A stretch of DNA of 64,000 nucleotides. It comes from Dentipellis sp. KUC8613. Lineage: Eukaryota > Basidiomycota > Agaricomycetes > Russulales > Hericiaceae. The translations under genes were made by a program, and so were the position numbers. The DNA is taken from contig NSJX01000010.1 in NCBI GenBank assembly GCA_002286715.1, forward strand, positions 126,656 through 190,655, given 5' to 3'. The notes below the pieces were generated by a model. That model searched no databases. It had not been told where the DNA came from and saw only the letters and a list, made by a program, of their open reading frames with translations. Shown in pieces: positions 10,645-21,234 of the stretch. Each line of letters starts with the position of its first letter. Within the stretch, counting starts at the first letter, position 1.

Positions 10645-13445
10645 ATGTCGTCACGTCATCCCGGAACCCCGCGATCCACGATCCTCGCCAACGAGCTCCC
10701 CCTGCTCGAGAAATTGCTCGAGCAATTTGACACCCCCGTTCAGAAGTTCGCTGCCTACCAGACCTTTATCAAAGTACGCTTGCCCCCCGAAGTGCTGGAT
10801 ACCGACTTCTCTCTGCGCAGACACGCACCCACCCTCACACCCTCTGGGTACGGGACAACCGAAGGGCTGTTCGGGCACCCGGCGTACTTGGCGCTCCTCG
10901 AGCGTCACGGCCTCGACGATGAGTTCTTTGCGACACTGGAAAAGAAGAAACTCGGAGCAGCCCTCGAGAAGGCACCGTGTGCGGCGCTCGATCCAGTGTC
11001 AGGAAAGAACTGCTCCCGATTGGGGAAGTTGGTGTGCGGCCCTTGCAGGCTTGTTGCCTATTGCTCAAAGGTGCGCATTATTCCGATCGTTGAATGAATT
11101 GGATTGGATGTTCGCCGATGACGATGGGTCGGCCTGATGCCATGAGCAGGAATGTCAGAAGAAGCACTGGAGGATACATAAGGGAGGCGAGTGTTCGATC
11201 TACACTATCGTTCTGCAGCATGTACTTAATCCATGGCGATGCCTGTTTATGGCCGTAGACTGCAAAGACTCGATACGCGCTCCAGATTGGCAACCTTCGT
11301 GGCTTCGCGAGCGCCGCTCTCCGGTTTTTGGCGACGAGTCTGACGTAGACTTCACTAGCCTCCTTTCCGTGCCCAAGCTACACATCGATACTCTAAGTCC
11401 CGAAGATGACTTGTAAGCTCGATTTCTGCTTCGACGTCCACTTGATCTACGACCCGTGTAATATAGGTGGGGTAGTTTGCCAGCGTACGATATCCTGAAT
11501 CTACCAATGAACAAGATAGATGATATAGGAATGTATGGAGTTGCATTCATCGGTATGTCCTGATTCACAGACATGCGTGTCTACTTGACCCTGACCCTCG
11601 CATCCGACTCAGCCTCCAGTGACTTGCGCAATCTCATCCTGACCGTCAATGCTCTCCCACCCGGAAAGCCACATAGCGTCCGCGTCCTTTTCAACGACCC
11701 GTCTCCCATCCGCCTCATACGCAACATCCTCATTCTATACATGCTGACTGGTATCCCAGACCGCGCCACTGCCGCCGACGCAGCCCTGCATCTGTGGTAC
11801 TCCGCGTTCCTTCCCGATACCTACGAAGCGCAGGCGCGCGTGCTGCAGTTCGAGATCTTCAAGTCGTGTTTCATCAATACCCCGCACGATATGTATTCGT
11901 TCCAGAAGATGCTGACAGATACCTGTCTCGTCGAGGGGCAGCTGAACAGGCCTATGCTAGAAGACGTGCTCGCACCGCACCTGCAGACATTGCGCGACCC
12001 GAAAACGGTCCGCACTGAGCTCGATCGCTCCCGGTCCGTCTTTCCATCCTCCACCCATCCCGAGTCTCGACGCTCAACTGCCTGCGAGCAGCGTGTCGCC
12101 GCCCAATATTGACCGCCTGCACCGGCGGTACTGCCAGGTCGAGCCAGCACACCGCCAGGCCATGCACCACTTCCGCAAGACGGGCATCCTGCTCCCCTTC
12201 GGCGCGGCGACGGGGCACTTCGACCGCCCGAACAGCTACCTGCTGTCGCCCGAGGGCAAATGGCTCTTAGACGACCTTGCGGACCCCCTGCAGGGCTGGC
12301 CGTGAGTCCTCCTCTGCTCTCCGATCTTCTGTGCGCAGCTGACCGGACGCTCGGCTTTAGAATCGAAGAGGTGATGAAAGCGGGCAAGGCACACGGCGTG
12401 CAGCGCGGCGACGTCTACGGGGCGCTCTATTTTTACCTCACGGACCAGCTGCGCACCTTCATCGACCGGCTGCACACCATAGATATCAACATCACCTTCT
12501 TCGCGGGCACGGCGTCCGAGCTGTCGAAGCAATACCGCTCGGGCGAGCTCGTGAAGTGGGGGATCGTGCCGGAGGCGGGTCTCACCCGCGTCGACGCGGG
12601 CACGCTGGGCGACTCGGAGGGCTGGGCGCGCGTGGTCCAGGAGTGGGCGCCGCTGTTGTGGTCCGGGGGGTTGTTTCTGGGGACGACTGTGAACTGGGCG
12701 CGTGGGGAGCTGGGGCAGCATGCGAAGCCGAGTGGGGAGCATGTGCGGATGCTGACGGGGAGGCTGATGATGGAGAAGAAGGTGCGTTCGTCTGAGTTGA
12801 GGGACGGCGGGTGCGTGTGCTCATTGTGGATGTCGCTGTTAGATCCCGAGACCGTCCTCTGAGAGGTCTATGGAAGACGTTCTGAGTGAACCTCTTTTTA
12901 TCCACTGTTGGGGGGTCAGAGTTGACTTCAGGATGCAGGTGTGATCCCTGCGTATGAGTCGTCGTTTTCGGCTGTGTACGACACCGCGAGGGCCTTCATG
13001 GACTACGTTATCGCTGCGCAAAATCTGGGCATGAAGGACAATGTGTTCTACGGCAGAGGATATACCTCAGTCGTCCCTCACGTGCGTATATTCGTGCCTT
13101 GTATGAAGGATTATCCTCACATCTACCCACCTGTCATGGTAACAGCGCCTAGGCGCCAAAATTGGCGGGATCTTCGACGCTCTGCCGGATTTCCCAGATG
13201 CCGAAAGCTGGTATCTCAACGTGAGCTTCTCTGTGTCAACCGAGATTTTCGAAAGAAGGACCTTATAATGCCGCGCACAGGTCAACCTCGTCGGACACTC
13301 GTGGACGGAGAGATCCTTCGAGATTGGTCGTTACCCGAGGGAAGGAGAACTGGGATATCAGCCAAACCCGAAGAACGAGACTGATGAAAGCAATACTAAG
13401 CAGAAACCCTCAGAATTCATGCAAGGCAGTAGCAAATCTCGGTAG
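10645..13445 (+). CDS. MYND zinc-finger / DUF4470 protein, paralog C
   Basis: Predicted 726 aa from 11 exons: 10645-11070, 11150-11186, 11259-11412, 11467-11552, 11613-12033, 12092-12301, 12361-12781, 12843-12885, 12939-13081, 13146-13220, 13281-13445. The N-terminus is nearly the same as paralog A (RHPGTPRSTILANELP). The MYND finger combines NCSRLGKLVCGPCRLVAYC with ECQKKHWRIHK from the 37-nt exon 2. DUF4470 follows (WGSLPAYDILNLP, SSDLRNLILTVNALP, LHLWYSAFLP). Downstream conserved blocks include NIDRLHRRYCQVEPAHRQA and AGKAHGVQRGDVYGALYFY. Exons 2, 6, 8 and 10 have the same length as in A and B (37, 210, 43 and 75 nt). Intron 2 again has a GC donor (gcgagt). Family placement is firm; function is not known. 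Confidence 0.87.
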
Positions 13446-13926
13446 CAAGCAACGGCAAGCTGAATGCTGAGCATCACAAAGATATTAATAGGTGTACGCA
13501 CCACGACGACGGGTTTGGCATACGTGTACGAATATCATCTGGGAAGTAAAGAATGAAGCAGGGTGAGGCTTTTCTTCGGTGGTCTGGCCTGGTGACCAAG
13601 TCAGAATATGAACGAAACCCACATACTCTGAGAGAGAATGACATATGCATGAAGACAAAATTTGCAACTGGATTCCTCGAATAGACATTGGGAAGAAAAG
13701 GAGGGAAAAGACTTCATAGAATTCAGGTCCCCGTAGGGCACCGTATACAGAATCCAGTCGCATGTTGGCAAGATGTTATGCAACTGAAAACATAGCAACG
13801 CGACGCGACGCGTCGTGGCGACCGTGAGGACGGGGCCAAACAGGACCAAAGCGCGCCCGCAAGCGCTCGCCGACGCTGTCCGTTTTGCCTTCGTCAGTCC
13901 CCGTCGTCGTCTCCCCCTGCACAATC
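13446..13926. other. Intergenic upstream of CDC12
   Basis: About 480 bp between paralog C and the septin gene. It holds the CDC12 promoter, with a cluster of CGACGCG units at 13800-13815. Confidence 0.45.
13808..13813. promoter_or_regulatory. ACGCGT (MCB-like) site upstream of CDC12
   Basis: Palindromic ACGCGT inside a run of CGACGCG units, 114 bp upstream of the CDC12 ATG. ACGCGT is the MluI cell-cycle box bound by MBF in ascomycete yeasts. A role here is inference. Confidence 0.3.
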
Positions 13927-15462
13927 ATGGCCGCTCCTTCCTCCGACGGTATCGGTATCGCCAACTTGCCCAACCAGGTGCGTCTCACGCTGTCTGCGCT
14001 GTGCGCCGCGTCGCTGACAGGCGTTGTAGAGGCACAAAATCGTCGCCAAGCATGGCGCACACTTTACGATTATGGTCGTCGGTGAGCACGCGTTCCCCGT
14101 CCTTGCCAATCAAGTAGGGTGTGGGGCGGAATCTGATGCGGCTCGTATGGTGTATGTGCACAGGCGAGTCCGGGCTGGGCAAGACGACGCTGATCAACAC
14201 GCTCTTCTCGACGGAGCTGTCGCCGCCAAAGAACTACTCGCGCCGGCACCACAAGCAGCTCGACAAGCTGACCGAGGTCGAGATCATCAAGGCGGAGCTC
14301 GAGGAGAAGCAGTTCAAGGTGAAGCTCACCGTGATCGACACGCCCGGCTTCGGCGACTACGTCAACAACCGCGACTCGTGGTCGCCCATCGTCGACTTCA
14401 TCGACGACCAGCACGAGGCGTATATGATCCAGGAGCAGCAGCCGCAGCGCAGCGAGAAGAGCGACCTCCGTGTGCATGCGTGTCTCTACTTCATTCGCCC
14501 GACTGGGCATACGTGAGTTCTCGTGTTGCCTTTGGGTTTGACGCGCTGGCACGTACTTATATTGGTCTTCGTGATGCAGTCTCAAGCCGCTCGACATTGA
14601 GATCATGAAGCGTCTCGGCACGCGCGTGAACCTCATCCCCGTCATCGCTAAGGCGGACACGCTCACTCAGAACGACCTCTTCGCGTTCAAGCAGCGCGTG
14701 CGTGTCTCCCTCATATATTTCTCACCAACTCGCACATACTGACACTGAAATAAACGCAGATTCGTGATGTGATCGCCGCGCAGAACATCCGTATCTACAG
14801 CCCGCCGATCGAGGCGGACGACGAGGCCGCGGCGGAGCACGCGCGCATCCTGCTCGAGGCGATTCCGTTCTCGATCATCGGCTCGACAGAGGACGTGCAG
14901 ACGCCCGACGGGCGCGTTGTCAAGGGCCGCGAGTACCTCTGGGGTGTCGCCGAGGGTACGTACCTTCCTCTCCCATCCCGCTCTGCGCTGACCCGTGCGT
15001 TCAGTCGAGAACGAAGACCACTGCGACTTCCGGAAGCTGCGGTCGCTGCTGATCCGGTCGTACATGCTGGACCTGATCTCGACGACGGAGGAGTCGCACT
15101 ACGAGAACTACCGGCAGCAGCAGATGGAGACGCGCAAGTTCGGCGAGCGCAAGGTGAAGAAGTTCAACAACCCCAAGTTCCAGGAGGAGGAGGAGCAGCT
15201 GCGCAAGCGCTTCACCGAGCAGGTCAAGGCCGAGGAGGCGCGCTTCCGCCAGTGGGAGCAGCATGTGCGTCTTTCCCCCCTTTCCTCTCTTGCCTTTGGT
15301 GTGTGTGTGTGCTGACGTACTGGGTGGGTGCATGTACAGCTCATCACGGAGCGCGACCGCCTCAACAAGGACCTCGAGATGGCGCACAGCGCGATCAAGC
15401 AGCTCGAGGCGGAGCTCGACAACCTCCAGGTCGGCTACGGCCGCGGCAGCGGGCGCCGCTAA
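13927..15462 (+). CDS. CDC12: Septin Cdc12
   Basis: GTP-binding cytoskeletal protein that assembles with other septins into filaments and rings at septa and branch sites. Seven exons: 13927-13977, 14030-14081, 14164-14512, 14580-14697, 14760-14955, 15005-15264, 15340-15462; predicted 382 aa. The N-terminal [15 protein letters not shown] is typical of Cdc12 rather than Cdc3, Cdc10 or Cdc11. The P-loop GESGLGKTT starts near residue 35, followed by the switch DTPGFGD and the G4 motif AKAD. The Cdc12-like stretch [14 protein letters not shown] is present. The septin unique element (about residues 245-300) leads into a C-terminal coiled coil with [17 protein letters not shown] and [13 protein letters not shown]. 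Length and domain order are normal. An ACGCGT box lies upstream. Confidence 0.95.
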
Positions 15463-17568
15463 TCTCTCTCTCTCCTTCTCCTTCCCTCCCCCCCTCTCCC
15501 CCGGCTCCGTTCGCTGTCTACTCTGTGCCCCGACCCGTATACCTCTGCCGTGTTAGCGCCCCCCGTCCTCTGAACCGGACACCCCGTATACCCTGTCGCT
15601 CGTTCGCTCTGTTGCGTGTTGCGTGTTGCGTATTATACATCGTCGCTCGTTCGCTTGTTTGTTGTTGGCTGTTGGTTGTTGAATGGCTGGTCGGTTGGTT
15701 GTTGTTTTGAGGGTGGGATTGGAGTTTTTGTGTGAATTCTTTTCGCGAGGACAGTTGTTCGTTTGCAGATGCGCAGGTGCTTGTTATCGAGCGTTGCAGT
15801 GGGCAATCTCCATGGAGCTATGAAGCTCGCACGCGTCCCTGCGCCCTCCGTGCCCTCGTTCTTCTTACCCTCAGGTTGTGAAAATGACAAAGCTGTGGAT
15901 CTTGTGTCAGTGGCGAGCTGTCATACTGCTGCTTACACCTACACCGTGTTTTGGGGGGTCAGTGTTGCTTACACCGAGCTCGAGGGGGTCAGGATGAGCA
16001 TGGCGAGAGTGTACGTGTTGAGCACTAGTGCTGCTTTTGATCAGTGCTATATGAGTCGTGTATGAAGGAAAGCATGCGCGGCATCGAAAAATCCAAACGA
16101 CATCGCTTCAGTTGTAATTTCACAAAATGCGTTCGACATTGAGCAAGATCCACCGTGTTTATTTAATTTATTGCAATCATTAGCTACGTACAGCTACAGC
16201 AGAGTACTACCTAGACCATCCGAATTCGACTCCTTCGGCTTGATAGGATCTCGCAACTAGATATAGATGCACGGTGATCAATGAACGTTGAACGCTAGAT
16301 CTGCACGACGCACGTGTGAATACTTATGGCCAGATATATGCGGCGTTGGCACGTAGTATGAATGAACGAAGCACGCACCGCAATGGAATCGATATCACAG
16401 TCCGTGTCATTTCCGAACCGCGGCATCGTATTTCGTCGCTAGAACAGATACGGACAGCCTGGCGGATTCGAAAAAAAAAACCAGTCCGCGGCAACGGCAG
16501 CAAAAGACACAAAAGCAATGAGTACATACTCACCACACGGCCAACATACTGCGCACCGACCCGAGCACGCACGCAGATCCCCATCCCCACCCCTGCATCC
16601 TCCACCCATCCTCCCAACCTCTCAATCTCTTCGGCTCCGAACCTGACCCAACCCGCAGCAAAATTATATCGCATGTCGCCTGTAAGCTGTAAGCTGTGCA
16701 TACATTGCACACACCACTCCCCCGGGCACGCGAATCGAATGTCGCCTCAATCGAATCCGATGGACCTGAAACGTTACTTTACTTACTGACGCATAGTACG
16801 TACCCGGCCGGCTGTGCAGTCGTGTTGTATTATGTTGGGTGCCGGCGCCGTACGCGTGATGAGGCTTATCGCTATCATACCACGGGCGCTAACTCTAACA
16901 CGAGTGAGATCCATTAAATTTGAGGTTGGGTTTTGTGCGTGGGCGGATGGAGATGGTTGGAGGTTGGGTGGGGATAAGGCGTGCGCGCGTCGGACCCCTT
17001 GCGATGCGTAGGTGCGAGAGCGAGCGGGACGGGTCGGGACGAGTCGCGGGGAGCCTGAGCCCAAGTCTGAGCGCGGCGCGGGTGCGTCGGGCTGTCTGCT
17101 TCATGAGCGCACTGCTGACTGCTGACCGTGCTGGAATGTCCTCGACGCTCGAGAAACGTACCACCAGGACCAGGATCATCATACGACTGACATATGCGAT
17201 GCCACGCACGCGTCGGGCGCCTCCTTGCCTATCGTAGCGCTCCTCCCCCATCTCCCTCCTCGTGCGGTGACCCTGAATTCGAAGCGTGTCAGTGGCATGA
17301 TGCGATTTGCGAACATCAGCTGGTATGGATGTGGCAGTCGAGACTGGGACCCGGTCGGCGTCGCGCGCGAACTAGGCAGGAGCGTGTTTAGATTATGGGA
17401 TTGTGGGATTGGGATGGCGATTTCGGGATTGGGGGGTGAGGCAAATTGGGGATGACATATGCGTATGTGCGTAGGTGGGATCAGAAGCTACTGTAAGGAG
17501 ACGTAAGATATGCGGCCGCGGGTCTGCTCACGAGTCGCTCGGCGATTTAGATTTGGGTTGTGGGAATG

Positions 17569-17594
17569 CGCGTGCGTGCGTGCGTGCGTGCGTG
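17569..17594. repeat. (CGTG)n microsatellite
   Basis: About six uninterrupted CGTG units within the gene-poor stretch. Confidence 0.8.
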
Positions 17595-18500
17595 TCTTGA
17601 TGCGGATGGACGAAAACGGCGTGGTGCGGATGCGAGATGGGCTTTGACTGAGGATTGGCAGAGGAGGGGAGGAGCAGGCGAAGGGTACGAGGATTCGACA
17701 TCCCACATACCACATAGCATAAACCCCGATCTCCCAGCTGACAAGACACGCCTCGCACCTATGACCACACCACCTGCACCTGCCCGCGCCTTACCCACAC
17801 CCGTGCGACATTCCTCCATGTAGCCGCAGACGCAGCATTCGAAGCACGCACCGCACAGATCGGGCAGCACCGTAGCGTAACGCAAACTCAGAAACTCAGC
17901 TTGCCATGCTTACCAGGCAAAATGGGCGTCTGCAGTTCTCGTTCATATGCGGACGCCGCGATTCATATGTGATCACTGATGGATCGCTGGCCGATCCAGG
18001 AAGGGAAGAGAAGCGAAGGTTCAGATCTAGTTTTAGGTTTCGCATGCAGGGTGGAAAGCGCGAGGCGTGCAGGGGGGAGGCGTGCAGGGTAGGGTGGAGG
18101 TGACGTATGTGTCGGGCTCGGAAGGGGTCTTAGTGTTCGGAAGGGGTGTCAATAATCGGAAGGGCCGTCAGGATCAAGATTCGGGATCGGATTCGGAGTT
18201 GGGTGAGGACTTGAGGCAGGAGGCAGATTGAAGGAAGGGTGCTAGGGTGGTAAGGTGGCGAGATCGGGCGTGTGTTCAGTGTTGCTGCGAGGGACTAGGG
18301 ACCAGGGATGGGACGGGACGGGCAGTGCGAGGAAGCTGATGCGATTCAGATACGGATGCAGCGAGGACGAGGGAGGGCAGGGTGAGACATCGCAATTGCA
18401 TGACGCGCGTCCGTCCGTGCGTATTTTTGGATTGGATTTGAACGAGGATCGACGAGGGGCTCGTGGGCCGGAAGGAACGGGGGGCGTCGTAGGGCTGAAA

Positions 18501-18528
18501 ACTGAGAACTGAGAACTGAGAACTGAGG
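18501..18528. repeat. 7-bp tandem repeat (ACTGAGA)x4
   Basis: Four adjacent copies of ACTGAGA; the last differs by one base. Confidence 0.85.
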
Positions 18529-20392
18529 ATTGAGTAAGGCGGAGCAGTGTATAGTCACTGTGTATGTGCGCGGATGCAACAGGCCCGCGGGAGCAGATGA
18601 GCATACGTACCTACCAGCGTACGTACAGTAGGTCGTATGTCGCCGGGATGACGCGTCGGCTACGGGCCGCACGATGCATTGCCTGCCAATCTAGCAGCAC
18701 AGCTGGGATCTACCTGTGCCTTAGTAAGAAAGGGCTGCCCGAGGAGCAGAAAAGAGTGAGGGCGTTCCAGCGAAATGAAGATGACGCACGGCCAGTCCTG
18801 ACTCGCGATGCGCAGTAGAATACGCGGATACAACGTACGTACATCATGCATGTATACGTACCGGATGCAACAACACACAGACGTGTAGCGGGAGGCGTGC
18901 TATGACTCGCGCACGGTGCGGATGCGGGTGCAGATGCGATGACGCATACGGTACGGGACCAACGCCGCGCGCAGCAGCAGCACCGCGTACAGTCACCAGC
19001 ATTCCTAAAGATCCATCGAATCGAAGGGAGTCGAAGCCGAAAGAAAGCGAACATTCCAGCGAACGCGCATGCCACGCACCTGCAAAGCCAATCCAGCACC
19101 TTCGAATCCATCACAGCATGGCGTAGGACCCGTTGGAGTCGACGAGCCTAATCGCCCGAAAGGGAGGAAAGAAGTGCGAGCGGGTGGCTACGTGCCGCTA
19201 TCAAGCGAGCATCGCGCCGACGGCGATGGGCCGAGGTGGAGCGGAAAAGACGTTCGAAGCTGGCGTGGGCATGGGCGCGCTGATCGTGATCAGTATCAAG
19301 GCCGCTGCGATGTGCGTACCATAGACCACTGTAACAGACAGAGAGAGGTGGGTGGAAGAGCACGATGAGGATGGCGCAGCAAAGGAGAAATTTGGAATTG
19401 GGCTGGGCGGAGAGCTGGAGATAGCGGGAGGCATGTCCGCGCAGTGCTAGTGACGAGTCCGATGACCTCAGTCTGCGGCAACGCGCCATTGCGCCGTCGC
19501 CCGCGCCCCTAACCACACCTTGCAACCAAACGACAGCACCTACACACCCCATCGACGATCGCCAGCCCTCGTACCTACGATTTGCGCGGGCTTGCAACGC
19601 GGTTGGGCTGGGAGACGAGGGTGTTGAGGCGGTGAGGCCGAATGAGGACGAGCAGGCTGAAGATTCGACGTGATGGCCAAAAAAGGAAGGACGGCGATAC
19701 GAGTGCCAGATGTGCATCGGGGATCGGAATCGGGGGGGCCATGTACGTTACCGACGGCGCTACCGCTACGGCACTAATACGCTGGCGCCACGCCACGCCA
19801 CCCCGCGCGATGCCCGGCCACCGCGCTTGCGTTGTGTGCGGAAGCTGCAAGCCCCTGTGTGCTGTGTGTCGTGGCCAATCCGCGCAGACACGCGCGCGGA
19901 CGCGTGAGTTTGGCCGGGGAGGACGCGGATAAGGGACGTGCAATAATGGGACAATGGAGCGGGCGGCGTCAAGGAGACCGGGAACAACGAGTGATCGAAG
20001 GTGTACGGCAGACGCGCGATAGCGTGCATACATGCCTGCGCAGCCTGAGCATGGCGTTCCTGATAGCGAATACGCCGCAAAGAGCGTTGCGCGTATGTTT
20101 TCGAATGTGCTGGTCGCTGGAATGGGCTTATCGCGAGCGGACAGAGAGCGGACGGGGGGCAGGACGAGCGCCAGGCTGTGGGACGGGGGTTGTGCCCTGA
20201 AACCGAGGCGGTGTGGGATTCACATGCGAGGACGCAAGTTCCGATGATGGGGCGGCCCCTTGAGGACGGGCGGGCTGGTTTTCGAGCACGATGTCCGAAA
20301 GAGGAAGGCGCAGGGCGTGGGAAGATCTCGCTCCACAGACGGGCACGGGCGAGCAACAAAGCAAACCGGCTTATTTTTCGCCGTGCGCACAG

Positions 20393-20400
20393 TATAAAGA
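20393..20400 (+). promoter_or_regulatory. TATA box of the gene at 20479
   Basis: TATAAAGA 86 bp upstream of the ATG at 20479, in a sensible position for a short leader. Confidence 0.5.
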
Positions 20401-20478
20401 TGCTCGCGTCCGCCCAACGATACAGCCCATCCGCCCGCCTTTTGACGCGCCTTTTTCCCGCTTTTCATCCTCTCGACC

Positions 20479-21234
20479 ATGATGTCTTCTGCCACCCGCC
20501 GCCTCTCCAACGCCACAAAGGCTCCCGTCGCAGCCCTCAGGCGTAAAGCCTCCGACGCCTCGCCTTCTTCAGCCTCGCCTGCACTCGCTCGCATGGTCTC
20601 GACCGACGACGCGGCCCGCACCCCCGAGTCCAAGCCTGCACGCATCCCCCGCTCGCCCGCACGTGCCCGGCCCTTCCACTCGTCCTCGCGCGACAGCGCG
20701 TCCATCACCTCCCTCCCCGCCGGCGCCGTCGCCGACGTCGACCCCGACACCGTCGTCCCGCAGTTCTACATCGAGTTCAAGCGCCAGCGCGACGCGATCC
20801 TCGAGCGCAAGGAGCTCGAGAACGAGCTCATGTCCGAGCTCTCCGCCGGGCTCCTCTCCGACGGCATCGCCGCGACCATGCGCCGCCTCCCGAACAAGAT
20901 CCCCACCGAGCACGCGCAGGACGGCCAGTGGGTGCACCCCTCGGGCTTCGTCGTCCCCAGCCCCGGCGCCGCCGTCGAGCGCATGGCCGACCGCCGCGCG
21001 CGCGACAGCGCCATCCAGACCTCGGGCGTCCGCGAGCGCGTCCAGGAGGAGGACTTCACCGGCATCAACGCGCAGCTGCGCTCCCGCGAGCAGAAGGTCC
21101 CCTTTGAGGTCCGCGCGAAGGACGGCACGATCTGCCACCCCTCCGGCTTCGTCCCGCCCACCCCCGCGCACGACTTCACCGGCCGCCTCGGCCAGGACTG
21201 GGCCACGGATCCCAAGCGTGCGTTCCAGTACTAG
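20479..21234 (+). CDS. Conserved-looking protein of unknown family, probable mitochondrial import
   Basis: Single exon, 251 aa. The first 25 residues (MMSSATRRLSNATKAPVAAL...) are rich in Arg, Ser and Ala without acidic residues, and RPFHSSSRDS at about 64-73 resembles many fungal mitochondrial presequences. The middle holds a charged helical segment (FYIEFKRQRDAILERKELENELMSE). The C-terminal half contains two copies of an HPSGF unit, DGQWVHPSGFVVPSP near residue 153 and DGTICHPSGFVPPTP near residue 220. I do not recognise the family and assign no function. The TATA box upstream, strong G/C third-position bias and the ordered repeat support a real gene. The long minus-strand frame opposite is a shadow of this bias. 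Confidence 0.75.
   Translation: MMSSATRRLSNATKAPVAALRRKASDASPSSASPALARMVSTDDAARTPESKPARIPRSPARARPFHSSSRDSASITSLPAGAVADVDPDTVVPQFYIEFKRQRDAILERKELENELMSELSAGLLSDGIAATMRRLPNKIPTEHAQDGQWVHPSGFVVPSPGAAVERMADRRARDSAIQTSGVRERVQEEDFTGINAQLRSREQKVPFEVRAKDGTICHPSGFVPPTPAHDFTGRLGQDWATDPKRAFQY

Larger units (their letters stand above)
15463..20478. other. 5-kb stretch without a recognisable gene
   Basis: Between CDC12 and the next gene no open frame resembles a known family, and none shows exon-intron continuity. The sequence is rich in GTAC/CGTACG steps and simple repeats: (CGTG)n at 17569-17594 and a 7-bp ACTGAGA tandem at 18501-18528. The first few hundred bases should be the CDC12 3' UTR (pyrimidine-rich after 15463) and the last few hundred the next promoter. 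A long noncoding RNA or a fast-evolving spliced gene cannot be excluded. Confidence 0.5.
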
